Source: JAMQKA01 sp033722415 (GTDB lineage Bacteria; Bacteroidota; Rhodothermia; Balneolales; Balneolaceae). Taken from it: a stretch of 11,524 bases of DNA. The position numbers were made by a program, and so were the translations under genes. Below, piece by piece: positions 1 to 6,492 of the stretch. The notes beneath the pieces were generated by a model. The model was not told the origin of the DNA. It saw only the letters and a list, made by a program, of their open reading frames with translations, and did not search any database. Position 1 is the first letter of the stretch. Every line of letters begins with the position of its first letter. Where the stretch lies: NCBI GenBank assembly GCA_033722415.1, contig JAWVZC010000115.1, positions 1-11,524 on the forward strand, read 5' to 3'.

Positions 1-1802
1 CCCTGCTTGATAAAACAGGAACGCAGGATGCGGTCCCATGACCAGTGCTGGTTGATCGGGCGCTCGCTTTCGTCGATCGAATCGGCATACCGCTGAACCT
101 TGTCCATGTAGCCGTCCTGCTGCAGGAAGATTCCGAGCTCCTTCTCTCCCGGCAGGTACACGTTTTCCAGAATCTCGACCCATTCAGCGGTCTCCGACTC
201 GTCAAAGCCGGTTGCGGTGGTAATCTCTTCGTACCGTTCGGGAGACTCGGACTTGACCTTCTCGAGGCACTCCATCGCATACCGCATGCACCAGCAGGCG
301 ATGTAGGAGGTGTACCAGTTGTTGTGGACGTTATTTTCATACTCATTGGGACCGGTAACGCCGAGCATGACATACTTCTGCCGTTTTTCCGAAAAATTGA
401 ACCGCTGGTTCCAGAAGCGGGCGATACCGATCAGCACTTCCAGGCCCGCTTCCTGCAGGTAACTCTCATCCCCGGTGTGACGGATATAGTTGAAGATCGC
501 GTAGGCGATCGCCCCGTTCCGGTGAATCTCTTCGAAGGTGATCTCCCACTCGTTGTGGCACTCCTCCCCGTTCATCGTCACCATCGGGTATAGCGCGGCC
601 CCATCCGTAAAACCGAGTTTTTCGGCGTTTTCGATCGCCTTGGGCAGGTGCCGGTAGCGGTATAACAACAGATTTTTGGCCACTTCCAGGCCGGAGGTAT
701 TCATGTAAAACGGCAGGCAGTACGCTTCGGTATCCCAGTAGGTAACACCACCGTACTTTTCACCGGTAAACCCTTTCGGGCCGATATTCAGCCGCTCATC
801 TTCGCCGGTATAGGTCTGGTTCAGCTGAAAAATGTTAAACCGTATACCCTGCTGGGCTTTTTCATCGCCTTCGATCAGGATGTCACTGTGCTCCCATTTT
901 CCGTTCCAGCACGCGACCTGCTCTTCCAGCAATTGTTCAAAGCCGAACTCCGCCACCGTTTCAACCGAACGGGATACATGGGTTGGCAACGTGTTGCGCT
1001 CATGATTCAGCGAGGAGGCGATGACCGCAAATTTTTGGAGAGTGATCGTTTCTCCCTTGTTGGCCGAAACCTGGTACCGCCGGCTGACCTTCATCGGCTC
1101 CACGATCGCATCGCCGATGATGTCAGTGGGATTTCCACTTTGTAATAACCGGCACTTCATGGCAGCGGAAACATGAAAATCCAGCTTCTTTGTTTTGGTG
1201 GTTACACTTCCGCCATCCTCAAACTGTGCCTGTTCCACTTCTTTCCAGAATCGTTCATCATAGTTGGCGTCCTCGTTTTGGACATCCCCATCAAGAAACG
1301 GTGTTATATCGATGGTTCCGTCAAAATTAAGCGGTGTGATCTGGTAGGATATGGCTCCCACCTCCCGGCGAACCATACTGACGAAACGGCGGGCATGGAC
1401 CTTGACCTTGCTGCCGTTCTCCAGTTCGGCCGTAAAACGGCGGTCCAGGAATCCGCGTTTCATATCCAGGATTCGGGTAAATTCGCTGACCTCGCAGGTT
1501 GCCAGGTCCAGCTGCACGCCGTTGACATGCATGTCGATCCCGATCCAGTTAACGGCATTGATTACTTTGGCAAAATACTCGGGATAACCGATTTTCCACC
1601 AGCCCACTTTCGTTTTGTCCGGGTAGTAGATACCCGCGATATAGCTGCCCTGTAGCGAGTCGCCGCTGTAGTGCTCCTCAAAATTGGCCCGCTGCCCCAT
1701 ATGCCCATTGCCGATGCTGAAAATACTTTCGGAAGCCCGCTGATTTTCGGGATCAAAGCCCTTTTCAATAATTTTCCATTCATCAGTTACGTAATTTTTC
1801 AT
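1..1802 (-). CDS. mapA: Maltose phosphorylase, GH65 (3' end cut by window edge)
   Basis: This gene encodes a glycoside hydrolase family 65 phosphorylase that splits maltose with phosphate into glucose and beta-glucose-1-phosphate in the cytoplasm. I translated it from ATG at 1802; the frame stays open for 600 codons to the window edge, so about 150 residues of a roughly 750-residue family are missing. Visible hallmarks are YWDTEAYCLPFYM, YPMVTMNGEECHNEWEIT, VTGPNEYENNVHNNWYTS and, near the edge, HWSWDRILRSCFIKQ. The Glu in GPNEYENN is residue 487, the same number as the catalytic acid of Lactobacillus brevis maltose phosphorylase as I remember it. It lies 40 nt downstream of pgmB, whose product consumes beta-glucose-1-phosphate; this pairing is classical for maltose phosphorylase. 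No clear Shine-Dalgarno precedes the ATG. Trehalose or kojibiose phosphorylases are GH65 alternatives, but the motifs and numbering favour maltose. Confidence 0.92.
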   Translation of the reverse strand, partial: MKNYVTDEWKIIEKGFDPENQRASESIFSIGNGHMGQRANFEEHYSGDSLQGSYIAGIYYPDKTKVGWWKIGYPEYFAKVINAVNWIGIDMHVNGVQLDLATCEVSEFTRILDMKRGFLDRRFTAELENGSKVKVHARRFVSMVRREVGAISYQITPLNFDGTIDITPFLDGDVQNEDANYDERFWKEVEQAQFEDGGSVTTKTKKLDFHVSAAMKCRLLQSGNPTDIIGDAIVEPMKVSRRYQVSANKGETITLQKFAVIASSLNHERNTLPTHVSRSVETVAEFGFEQLLEEQVACWNGKWEHSDILIEGDEKAQQGIRFNIFQLNQTYTGEDERLNIGPKGFTGEKYGGVTYWDTEAYCLPFYMNTSGLEVAKNLLLYRYRHLPKAIENAEKLGFTDGAALYPMVTMNGEECHNEWEITFEEIHRNGAIAYAIFNYIRHTGDESYLQEAGLEVLIGIARFWNQRFNFSEKRQKYVMLGVTGPNEYENNVHNNWYTSYIACWCMRYAMECLEKVKSESPERYEEITTATGFDESETAEWVEILENVYLPGEKELGIFLQQDGYMDKVQRYADSIDESERPINQHWSWDRILRSCFIKQ

Positions 1803-1842
1803 CAGACTATGTACTAGGTTACAGGTAACGACATCTATATCT

Positions 1843-2502
1843 TCAGATATTCAATCGGGAAAACAGTCTGGCCGGGGTAAGCCCTTCAAATGTAGAGATA
1901 ACAAGATCAGCTCCCGGCAGATTCTCTTTTTTGCCCACCCCTACACTGTACATTCCCGCGGCGTTGGCCGCCTCAATTCCGGCTGTCGCATCCTCAAAAA
2001 CGATGGTACGACCGGGTTCCGCTTCCAGGGCACCTGCCGCCTTCAGAAATACTTCCGGGTCCGGTTTCGTATTGACGATCTTCGTCCCGTCAATCACGGC
2101 ATCAAACAGGTCGTTTATCTGCAGGTAATCCATGATGGTCCGGGCGTTTTTGCTTGAAGATCCAATGGCTAGTTTAACACCAAGCTCCCGCAGGGTATCG
2201 ATGAAAACCGGTATACCCGGGAGGATATCGTCGGAGGTCAGTGTGGTCAGGTATTCGTTGTACCACTGATTTTTTCGATCCATCAGCTCCCGGATCTCCT
2301 TTTCCGGCAGGGTTTGGCCACCCAGTTCCAGGATGATATTCAGTGATTCCCTGCGGCTAACCCCCTTTAGTGCTTCATTGTCTTCCCGGTCGAACGGAAT
2401 ATCCAGCTGGTCGGCCAGGCGTTTCCAGGCCTTAAAGTGAAATTCGGCGGTTTCTACAATTACGCCGTCCAGATCAAAAATGCAGGCTTCAGGCACACTC
2501 AT
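1843..2502 (-). CDS. pgmB: Beta-phosphoglucomutase (HAD superfamily)
   Basis: The product converts beta-glucose-1-phosphate to glucose-6-phosphate through a beta-glucose-1,6-bisphosphate intermediate, feeding the maltose phosphorylase product into glycolysis. It has 219 residues, the normal length. HAD motif I is FDLDGVI with nucleophile Asp10 and acid/base Asp12. The cap region TAEFHFKAW and LKGVSR carries His22, Lys46 and Arg50, matching the beta-PGM-specific residues of the Lactococcus enzyme. Motif II is GSSSK (115-118), motif III Lys146 in TKPDPE, and motif IV FEDATAGIEA with Glu170-Asp171 for magnesium. These cap residues separate it from generic HAD phosphatases. It starts at ATG 2502 and is the first gene after the regulator, with a cre-like operator centred about 92 bp upstream of the start. 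It is almost certainly co-transcribed with mapA. Confidence 0.95.
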   Translation of the reverse strand: MSVPEACIFDLDGVIVETAEFHFKAWKRLADQLDIPFDREDNEALKGVSRRESLNIILELGGQTLPEKEIRELMDRKNQWYNEYLTTLTSDDILPGIPVFIDTLRELGVKLAIGSSSKNARTIMDYLQINDLFDAVIDGTKIVNTKPDPEVFLKAAGALEAEPGRTIVFEDATAGIEAANAAGMYSVGVGKKENLPGADLVISTFEGLTPARLFSRLNI

Positions 2503-2549
2503 TCAATATCTGATATGTTCTCCGGTTCGTACCATATTGTTTGACATCT

Positions 2550-2580
2550 CATAATTATAAACGCTGCTGGCAGGTGCAAA
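2550..2580 (-). promoter_or_regulatory. Candidate Bacteroidota-type promoter for pgmB-mapA (proximal)
   Basis: On the minus strand TTTG at 2580-2577 is followed after exactly 19 nt by TAATTATG at 2557-2550. This matches the Bacteroidota pattern TTTG-N19-21-TAnnTTTG at all but one of the fixed positions. A TATAAT hexamer at 2559-2554 overlaps it. If it is used, the palindromic operator lies upstream of the -33 box, a position better suited to activation than to simple blocking. It competes with the distal candidate at 2610-2639. Confidence 0.4.
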
Positions 2581-2586
2581 CCAGGG

Positions 2587-2602
2587 ATGTAAGCGCTTAC
2601 AT
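2587..2602. promoter_or_regulatory. Cre-like operator palindrome upstream of pgmB
   Basis: ATGTAAGCGCTTACAT is a perfect 16-bp palindrome. Its 14-bp core fits the Bacillus CcpA (cre) consensus TGTAANCGNTNACA at every fixed position, and the central CG is typical of LacI/GalR operators. It lies in the gap between the regulator gene and pgmB, so it is the likely binding site of that regulator for controlling pgmB-mapA. Confidence 0.85.
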
Positions 2603-2609
2603 TTAGATA

Positions 2610-2639
2610 CAAATTATTTCCCTGAAAATAAATAGCAAA
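2610..2639 (-). promoter_or_regulatory. Candidate promoter for pgmB-mapA (distal, abutting operator)
   Basis: Just after the regulator's stop codon, minus-strand TTTG at 2639-2636 is followed after 19 nt by TAATTTG at 2616-2610, one base short of TAnnTTTG. Transcription would begin at about 2604, at the edge of the palindrome at 2602-2587, so a bound LacI-type protein would block it. That is the classical repressor layout and makes this candidate attractive, though the match is imperfect. Confidence 0.4.
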
Positions 2640-2644
2640 ATAAC

Positions 2645-3655
2645 TTAATCCTGTTCCGGCTCGGTTGAGGAGCGTAAAATCAGCTTCGGCTCAAACACCT
2701 TCTGCGTAGCCTGTTTTTTTTCGTTTTTAATAACGTTTACCAGGTTTTTCGTCGCAAAACTTCCCATCTGGTACATCGGCTGGCGAATCGTGGAGATTCC
2801 GATATAGTTTGAGATCGTTATATCGTCGTACCCGATGATCGGGATCCGTTTTCCGTGGTCTTTCATCGCCTTCAGGGCCCCCACGGCCTGAATGTCGGAG
2901 GAGCAGAAACACGCCTCCGGCGGATCGGTTCGGTTCAGCAGCTTGCTCATCGCCTCGTACCCGTTCTGTTCGGAAAATCCGTCGCGGTACATGGTATCGC
3001 CGGTGACGATCAGTGATTCATCGACCGGTAATCCCGCCTGTTCCAGGGCTTTCTTATATCCCTCGATACGCTGTTGGCTCGGTTTTGAGGATTTAAGGGC
3101 ACTAACCATGGCAATACGCCGGTATCCCTGGTCGATAAAGTACTGCATCGCCATCAGGGTTCCTTCCTCATTCTCCACGGTTACCGAATCGATGCCGGGA
3201 TACGACTCGTCAATTAGTGTTATGGGGGCATCGAAATTTTTGAGTTTCTCCAGCTGCTTGTCGCGCATATGGGTGGATATGAACAGGTACCCGTCAGCCC
3301 ATCCCCGTTTCAGGATGTTGTCGACCTGGCTGAACATGGTGTTGTTCCCCCCGTTGCGAACATTGAAGATGTTCAGATCGTACTTGTAGTTGCTGATCTC
3401 ATCCTGAATGCCCGCCAGTACCTCCATGAAGAAGTAGTTTGAGAGTACCGGAACAACCACCATAATGATGTTCTTCTTTTTCCGGGCCAGGCCCTGTGCA
3501 TAGGCCTGCGGGTGATAGCCGAGTTCATTAGCCACCTTCAACACTTTTTCCCGGGTTTTATCGGATATTCCTTCGCTGTTATTAACAACCCTCGACACAG
3601 TGGCAATACTTACCCCTGCCTTTCGTGCAATATCATAAATTGTGCTTTTTCCCAT
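2645..3655 (-). CDS. LacI/GalR-family regulator, CcpA-like DNA-binding domain
   Basis: This is a 336-residue transcription factor, the usual LacI-family length. The helix-turn-helix occupies about residues 4-26 (TIYDIARKAGVSIATVSRVVN) and closely resembles that of Bacillus CcpA. The hinge helix runs to about residue 60, with Leu56 at the position where LacI has its minor-groove leucine. The rest is a periplasmic-binding-protein-like sugar domain, with CSSDIQAVGALKAM and IPIIGYDD near residues 251-278. The recognition helix fits the cre-like palindromes at 2587-2602 and 3689-3702, one before pgmB and one before this gene. I infer a local maltose regulator that also controls itself. The effector, possibly maltose or a sugar phosphate, cannot be read from the sequence. 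The start is ATG 3655; there is no signal peptide. Confidence 0.93.
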   Translation of the reverse strand: MGKSTIYDIARKAGVSIATVSRVVNNSEGISDKTREKVLKVANELGYHPQAYAQGLARKKKNIIMVVVPVLSNYFFMEVLAGIQDEISNYKYDLNIFNVRNGGNNTMFSQVDNILKRGWADGYLFISTHMRDKQLEKLKNFDAPITLIDESYPGIDSVTVENEEGTLMAMQYFIDQGYRRIAMVSALKSSKPSQQRIEGYKKALEQAGLPVDESLIVTGDTMYRDGFSEQNGYEAMSKLLNRTDPPEACFCSSDIQAVGALKAMKDHGKRIPIIGYDDITISNYIGISTIRQPMYQMGSFATKNLVNVIKNEKKQATQKVFEPKLILRSSTEPEQD

Positions 3656-3688
3656 CCTTGTGCCTGTTACTCCTCAATGTATTGCAGA

Positions 3689-3702
3689 TGTCAGCGTTTA
3701 CA
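3689..3702. promoter_or_regulatory. Degenerate cre-like operator upstream of the LacI-family gene
   Basis: TGTCAGCGTTTACA matches the perfect site at 2588-2601 at 12 of 14 positions, keeping TGT, AGCG and TTACA. It is in the 60-bp gap between pabB and the regulator, centred about 40 bp upstream of the regulator's ATG. Two copies of one rare motif, each flanking the regulator gene, support autoregulation. A chance match cannot be excluded for this weaker copy. Confidence 0.6.
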
Positions 3703-3715
3703 CCCACTAATTCTA

Positions 3716-5056
3716 CTATTCCGGTGCATCAGTATCAACCGGTAACCGTACACCGCTGGAATCTTTCTCAACGGCATCCGTAATCGCTTTGGCCTTGACC
3801 AATGTCTCTTCCCATTCCAACTCCGCATCAGAATCGCTGGTAACAGCGCCACCAACAGAGTAACAAATTTTTTTACCCCTAATTATAGCTGTTCTGATGA
3901 CCACATTAAAATCAAAATTCTGCCCGGGTGTAACATACCCGATCGCCCCGGAATAGATCCCACGGCGATAGTTTTCAAGCCTGTCAATCGATCTCATGGC
4001 ACTTATTTTCGGAGCTCCCGTCATCGATCCCATCGGGAAACACGCCTTGATTTGCTGGAAAGGTTGTTGTGTGGTAACGTTCGCCTCAACCGTAGAGACC
4101 ATTTGATGTACCGTGCTGAAAGACTGAATTTCAAACAGGTGTGGAACACGTACCGAACCGGGCACCGCAATTTTTCCGAGGTCGTTCCGCACCAGGTCGA
4201 CAATCATCAGGTTTTCCGCCCGGTTTTTTTCAGAATTCCTGAGCCATTCGGCCAGCTCACGGTCCTCCTCCGGGGAGTGCCCGCGCCTGGTGGTTCCCTT
4301 GATCGGCTGTGAGAATACCAGGTTTCCCCGCCGCGCCAGGAACCGTTCCGGCGACGCGCAGCAGACACTAAATTCTTCTCCCGGCAGGCTGATATACATA
4401 AAGGCACCGAACGGAACCGGTCCCGCCTGCTTCATGTCCCAGTACAGGGCCACGGTATTTCCCGAAAATGTTCCGACCATTTGGTGCGACAAATTAATTT
4501 CGTAATAGTTGCCTTCCACAATATTGCGTTTTGCGGTTCCCACCATCTGCCGGTAGGTGCTGCTGCTCACCGTCGGCTGCAGGTTCTCGATGCGGTACCT
4601 GTTGTCATTTTCACGGTTTCGGCACACGGTTTCCCGCTCGGTCAGGCTTCCACGAAGTACCCGCCATTCATTTCCCTTCCACTCAATCAGCAGGCCGGGC
4701 ACCATCATATAGAGATCCGGTGCGCCTACCTCGTCGGGGTTCACGGATTCCAGCTGTTCAAGATGATTTTTGAGATCATATCCCAGGTATCCGAACAGCC
4801 AGTCTCCCGCTTGCTCCTGAAACCGGCTTACGGCGAGCCACGGGTCCCCCGTTTCAGTCCGCGTAATTTCGCCATTTTCGCGGTACCAGATATCATTTCC
4901 ACGGGTCCAGATCTCCCGCTTCGGCCTGGCTGCAAGGTATGTTTTTTCGGCTGCGGGATGTTCGGGCAGCTGTGAATCCAGCAATATAACCGAACCCCGG
5001 TCCTGCAGGCGGCCGATGAACGTATCCAGACTGATTTTATTCTTGTATCGGGTCAT
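3716..5056 (-). CDS. pabB: Aminodeoxychorismate synthase component I (PabB)
   Basis: The product makes 4-amino-4-deoxychorismate from chorismate and ammonia for folate synthesis, normally with the glutaminase PabA. From ATG 5056 it has 446 residues. The C-terminal chorismate-binding domain shows PIKGT at 251-255; Lys253 is the residue that marks PabB, where anthranilate synthase TrpE usually has Ala. RAENLMIVDLVRNDLG (279-294), PMGSMTGAPK (341-350), GIYSGAIGY and the acidic AELEWEE near 411-417 are the other family motifs. The frame continues upstream to a TTG at 5098, which would overlap pabC by 32 nt. I prefer the ATG at 5056, which leaves a 10-nt gap after the pabC stop. No pabA is in the window. 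The neighbouring pabC gene confirms the folate role. Confidence 0.93.
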   Translation of the reverse strand: MTRYKNKISLDTFIGRLQDRGSVILLDSQLPEHPAAEKTYLAARPKREIWTRGNDIWYRENGEITRTETGDPWLAVSRFQEQAGDWLFGYLGYDLKNHLEQLESVNPDEVGAPDLYMMVPGLLIEWKGNEWRVLRGSLTERETVCRNRENDNRYRIENLQPTVSSSTYRQMVGTAKRNIVEGNYYEINLSHQMVGTFSGNTVALYWDMKQAGPVPFGAFMYISLPGEEFSVCCASPERFLARRGNLVFSQPIKGTTRRGHSPEEDRELAEWLRNSEKNRAENLMIVDLVRNDLGKIAVPGSVRVPHLFEIQSFSTVHQMVSTVEANVTTQQPFQQIKACFPMGSMTGAPKISAMRSIDRLENYRRGIYSGAIGYVTPGQNFDFNVVIRTAIIRGKKICYSVGGAVTSDSDAELEWEETLVKAKAITDAVEKDSSGVRLPVDTDAPE

Positions 5057-5066
5057 GCCACACGTT

Positions 5067-5945
5067 TCATTGTAATCTGCGATCTCGCATCGATGCAAAA
5101 TTATGCTTCAATGATTTTACAAATCGACCTGATCCTGTAATTTTTTTATCGTCAATCACGCCGACTTCAACCACCTCTCGAACGGAATTACAGATCCAGG
5201 CCGCATCGCACTCCATGATTGCTTCCTGTTTCCAGGCTCCCTGCTGCACGGGGACCTTTAGTTCCTGTTCGAGAAGTTCGATAACCAATTTTCGGGTGAT
5301 ACCGGGCAGCAGGTCACAAGAAACGGACGGCGTAAATACCGTTTCGCCTTTCCGCCAGAAAATGTTGGCAATCGTCGTTTCCGAGAGATACCCCTCCACG
5401 GTCAGCATAAGGGCATCATCCGCGCCCTGTTCCGCCGCCTCGGCAGCCGCCAGTACATAATTAATACTGTTCGATAGTTTATGACGCGAATCGAGGGAAA
5501 CCGATGGTATTCGCCGGGTACCAACCGTAGCCAGGGTTACCGGTTCTGTTATTTTCGGCAATGGAGATACCGTTATGCCGTATCCCGTGCCCGCATCCCT
5601 ATCCACGGCAAACCCCCGCCCTCCCTCGCGCCACACCTGCAGGCGTACCACGGCATCGCAGTCTGCCAATCTATTTTTCCGGAGCAGTTTGCGGCTCTTC
5701 GCCTTTACTGCTTCCGGGTCCGAAAGGATTGGGGGCGGATCCATTCGCAGGTACTGTATGGAGCGCTGCAGACGCTGCATGTGCAGGTCAAGTTCCAAAT
5801 ATTCTCCCCGGTACGACCGCCAGGTTTCGAAACAGCCGTCGCCGTACCTTACGGCTCGGGAACCTAGCGGGAGTCTGGCTTCATACTCCCGCTCCCGGTG
5901 AAAAGAGCCATTTAGTAAAATCCATCTGTTATTGGGGCTATTCAT
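5067..5945 (-). CDS. pabC: Aminodeoxychorismate lyase (class IV PLP aminotransferase fold)
   Basis: This is a 292-residue class IV pyridoxal-phosphate enzyme. Next to pabB it should release pyruvate from aminodeoxychorismate to give p-aminobenzoate. RAVRYGDGCFETWR (30-43) is the usual N-terminal signature. Lys156 in SRHKLSNSINYVLA is the PLP lysine. YLSETTIANIF (186-196) includes Glu189, which contacts the PLP ring nitrogen, and LLPGITR (212-218) binds the phosphate. The start ATG at 5945 overlaps the stop of the preceding thioredoxin-like gene by 8 nt, suggesting translational coupling. Branched-chain or D-amino-acid aminotransferases share the fold, so without the pabB neighbour the substrate would be uncertain. 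Confidence 0.88.
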   Translation of the reverse strand: MNSPNNRWILLNGSFHREREYEARLPLGSRAVRYGDGCFETWRSYRGEYLELDLHMQRLQRSIQYLRMDPPPILSDPEAVKAKSRKLLRKNRLADCDAVVRLQVWREGGRGFAVDRDAGTGYGITVSPLPKITEPVTLATVGTRRIPSVSLDSRHKLSNSINYVLAAAEAAEQGADDALMLTVEGYLSETTIANIFWRKGETVFTPSVSCDLLPGITRKLVIELLEQELKVPVQQGAWKQEAIMECDAAWICNSVREVVEVGVIDDKKITGSGRFVKSLKHNFASMRDRRLQ

Positions 5946-6477
5946 ACCGGATATAGCTGGCTAGCGAATCGTAATGGGCAGACTCAGTGTACCCGACAAA
6001 TGTGGTGACGACCTCTCCGCGGGGATTGAACAGAATCTGGCTGGGGATACCGGGAATGTTGCGCTGTTGAAAGAACCGGGTACCCTCAACGTAGGTGAAT
6101 GGATAGTCGTGCCTGTCCCGGTAATCGATGGCATCGGAAGAGTCGGTTTGCACCGATGCGGCCACTACCTGAAGGGTGTCCAGCAGCCGGTCCGGCATCA
6201 GCATCAACCGGCGGTGAGAAGCAACTGCCTGCTGCGACCAGGGCGCCCAGAAATCTAGTAGCAGGTATTTGCCGCGAAATTGCTGCAGTGACAGGGAGTC
6301 GGACCGGTCGATATACCGGAACCGGACCTGACCCAGGGAATCGGCCTGCATCATCTGCTGCCGAAATACCGATTCCCGCCCGGAAACATAGTACAGGGTA
6401 GCCAGTACGATCAGTACCGCGGTAACCGCAGCCACCACGGCCATAAACCGGTTAAAATACCGCGGATGTATCGGCAT
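5938..6477 (-). CDS. Membrane-anchored thioredoxin-fold (TlpA-like) protein lacking the CxxC
   Basis: The product has 179 residues: a single membrane helix at about 11-30 after a short basic N-terminus, then a TlpA/ResA-like domain expected to face the periplasm. The active-site region reads LLLDFWAPWSQQAVASHR (residues 72-89). The place of the WCxxC motif is taken by Trp80-Ser81-Gln82-Gln83-Ala84, so both redox cysteines are gone, and the whole protein contains no cysteine. The cis-proline loop survives as GIPSQ (143-147), followed by ILFNPRGEVV, so the fold looks intact. It cannot act as a thiol oxidoreductase; a binding or structural role is possible but unknown. It lies 15 nt after the GH13 gene and overlaps pabC by 8 nt, so it is probably in one transcript with them. 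The start is ATG 6477. Confidence 0.85.
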   Translation of the reverse strand: MPIHPRYFNRFMAVVAAVTAVLIVLATLYYVSGRESVFRQQMMQADSLGQVRFRYIDRSDSLSLQQFRGKYLLLDFWAPWSQQAVASHRRLMLMPDRLLDTLQVVAASVQTDSSDAIDYRDRHDYPFTYVEGTRFFQQRNIPGIPSQILFNPRGEVVTTFVGYTESAHYDSLASYIRYE

Positions 6478-6492
6478 AACAGCAGTTTTCTT

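Noticed and set aside
45..1655. Plus-strand open frames (45-593, 888-1145, 1173-1655) at the left end
   Set aside because: The minus-strand frame here is a continuous GH65 maltose phosphorylase with conserved motifs throughout, so these are antisense shadows.
4481..4975. Long plus-strand open frame (164 codons) opposite pabB
   Set aside because: It lies entirely antisense to a strongly supported pabB and has no family motif.
5057..5098. TTG at 5098 as the start of pabB
   Set aside because: It would add 14 residues without family resemblance and overlap pabC by 32 nt; the ATG at 5056 is a better start.
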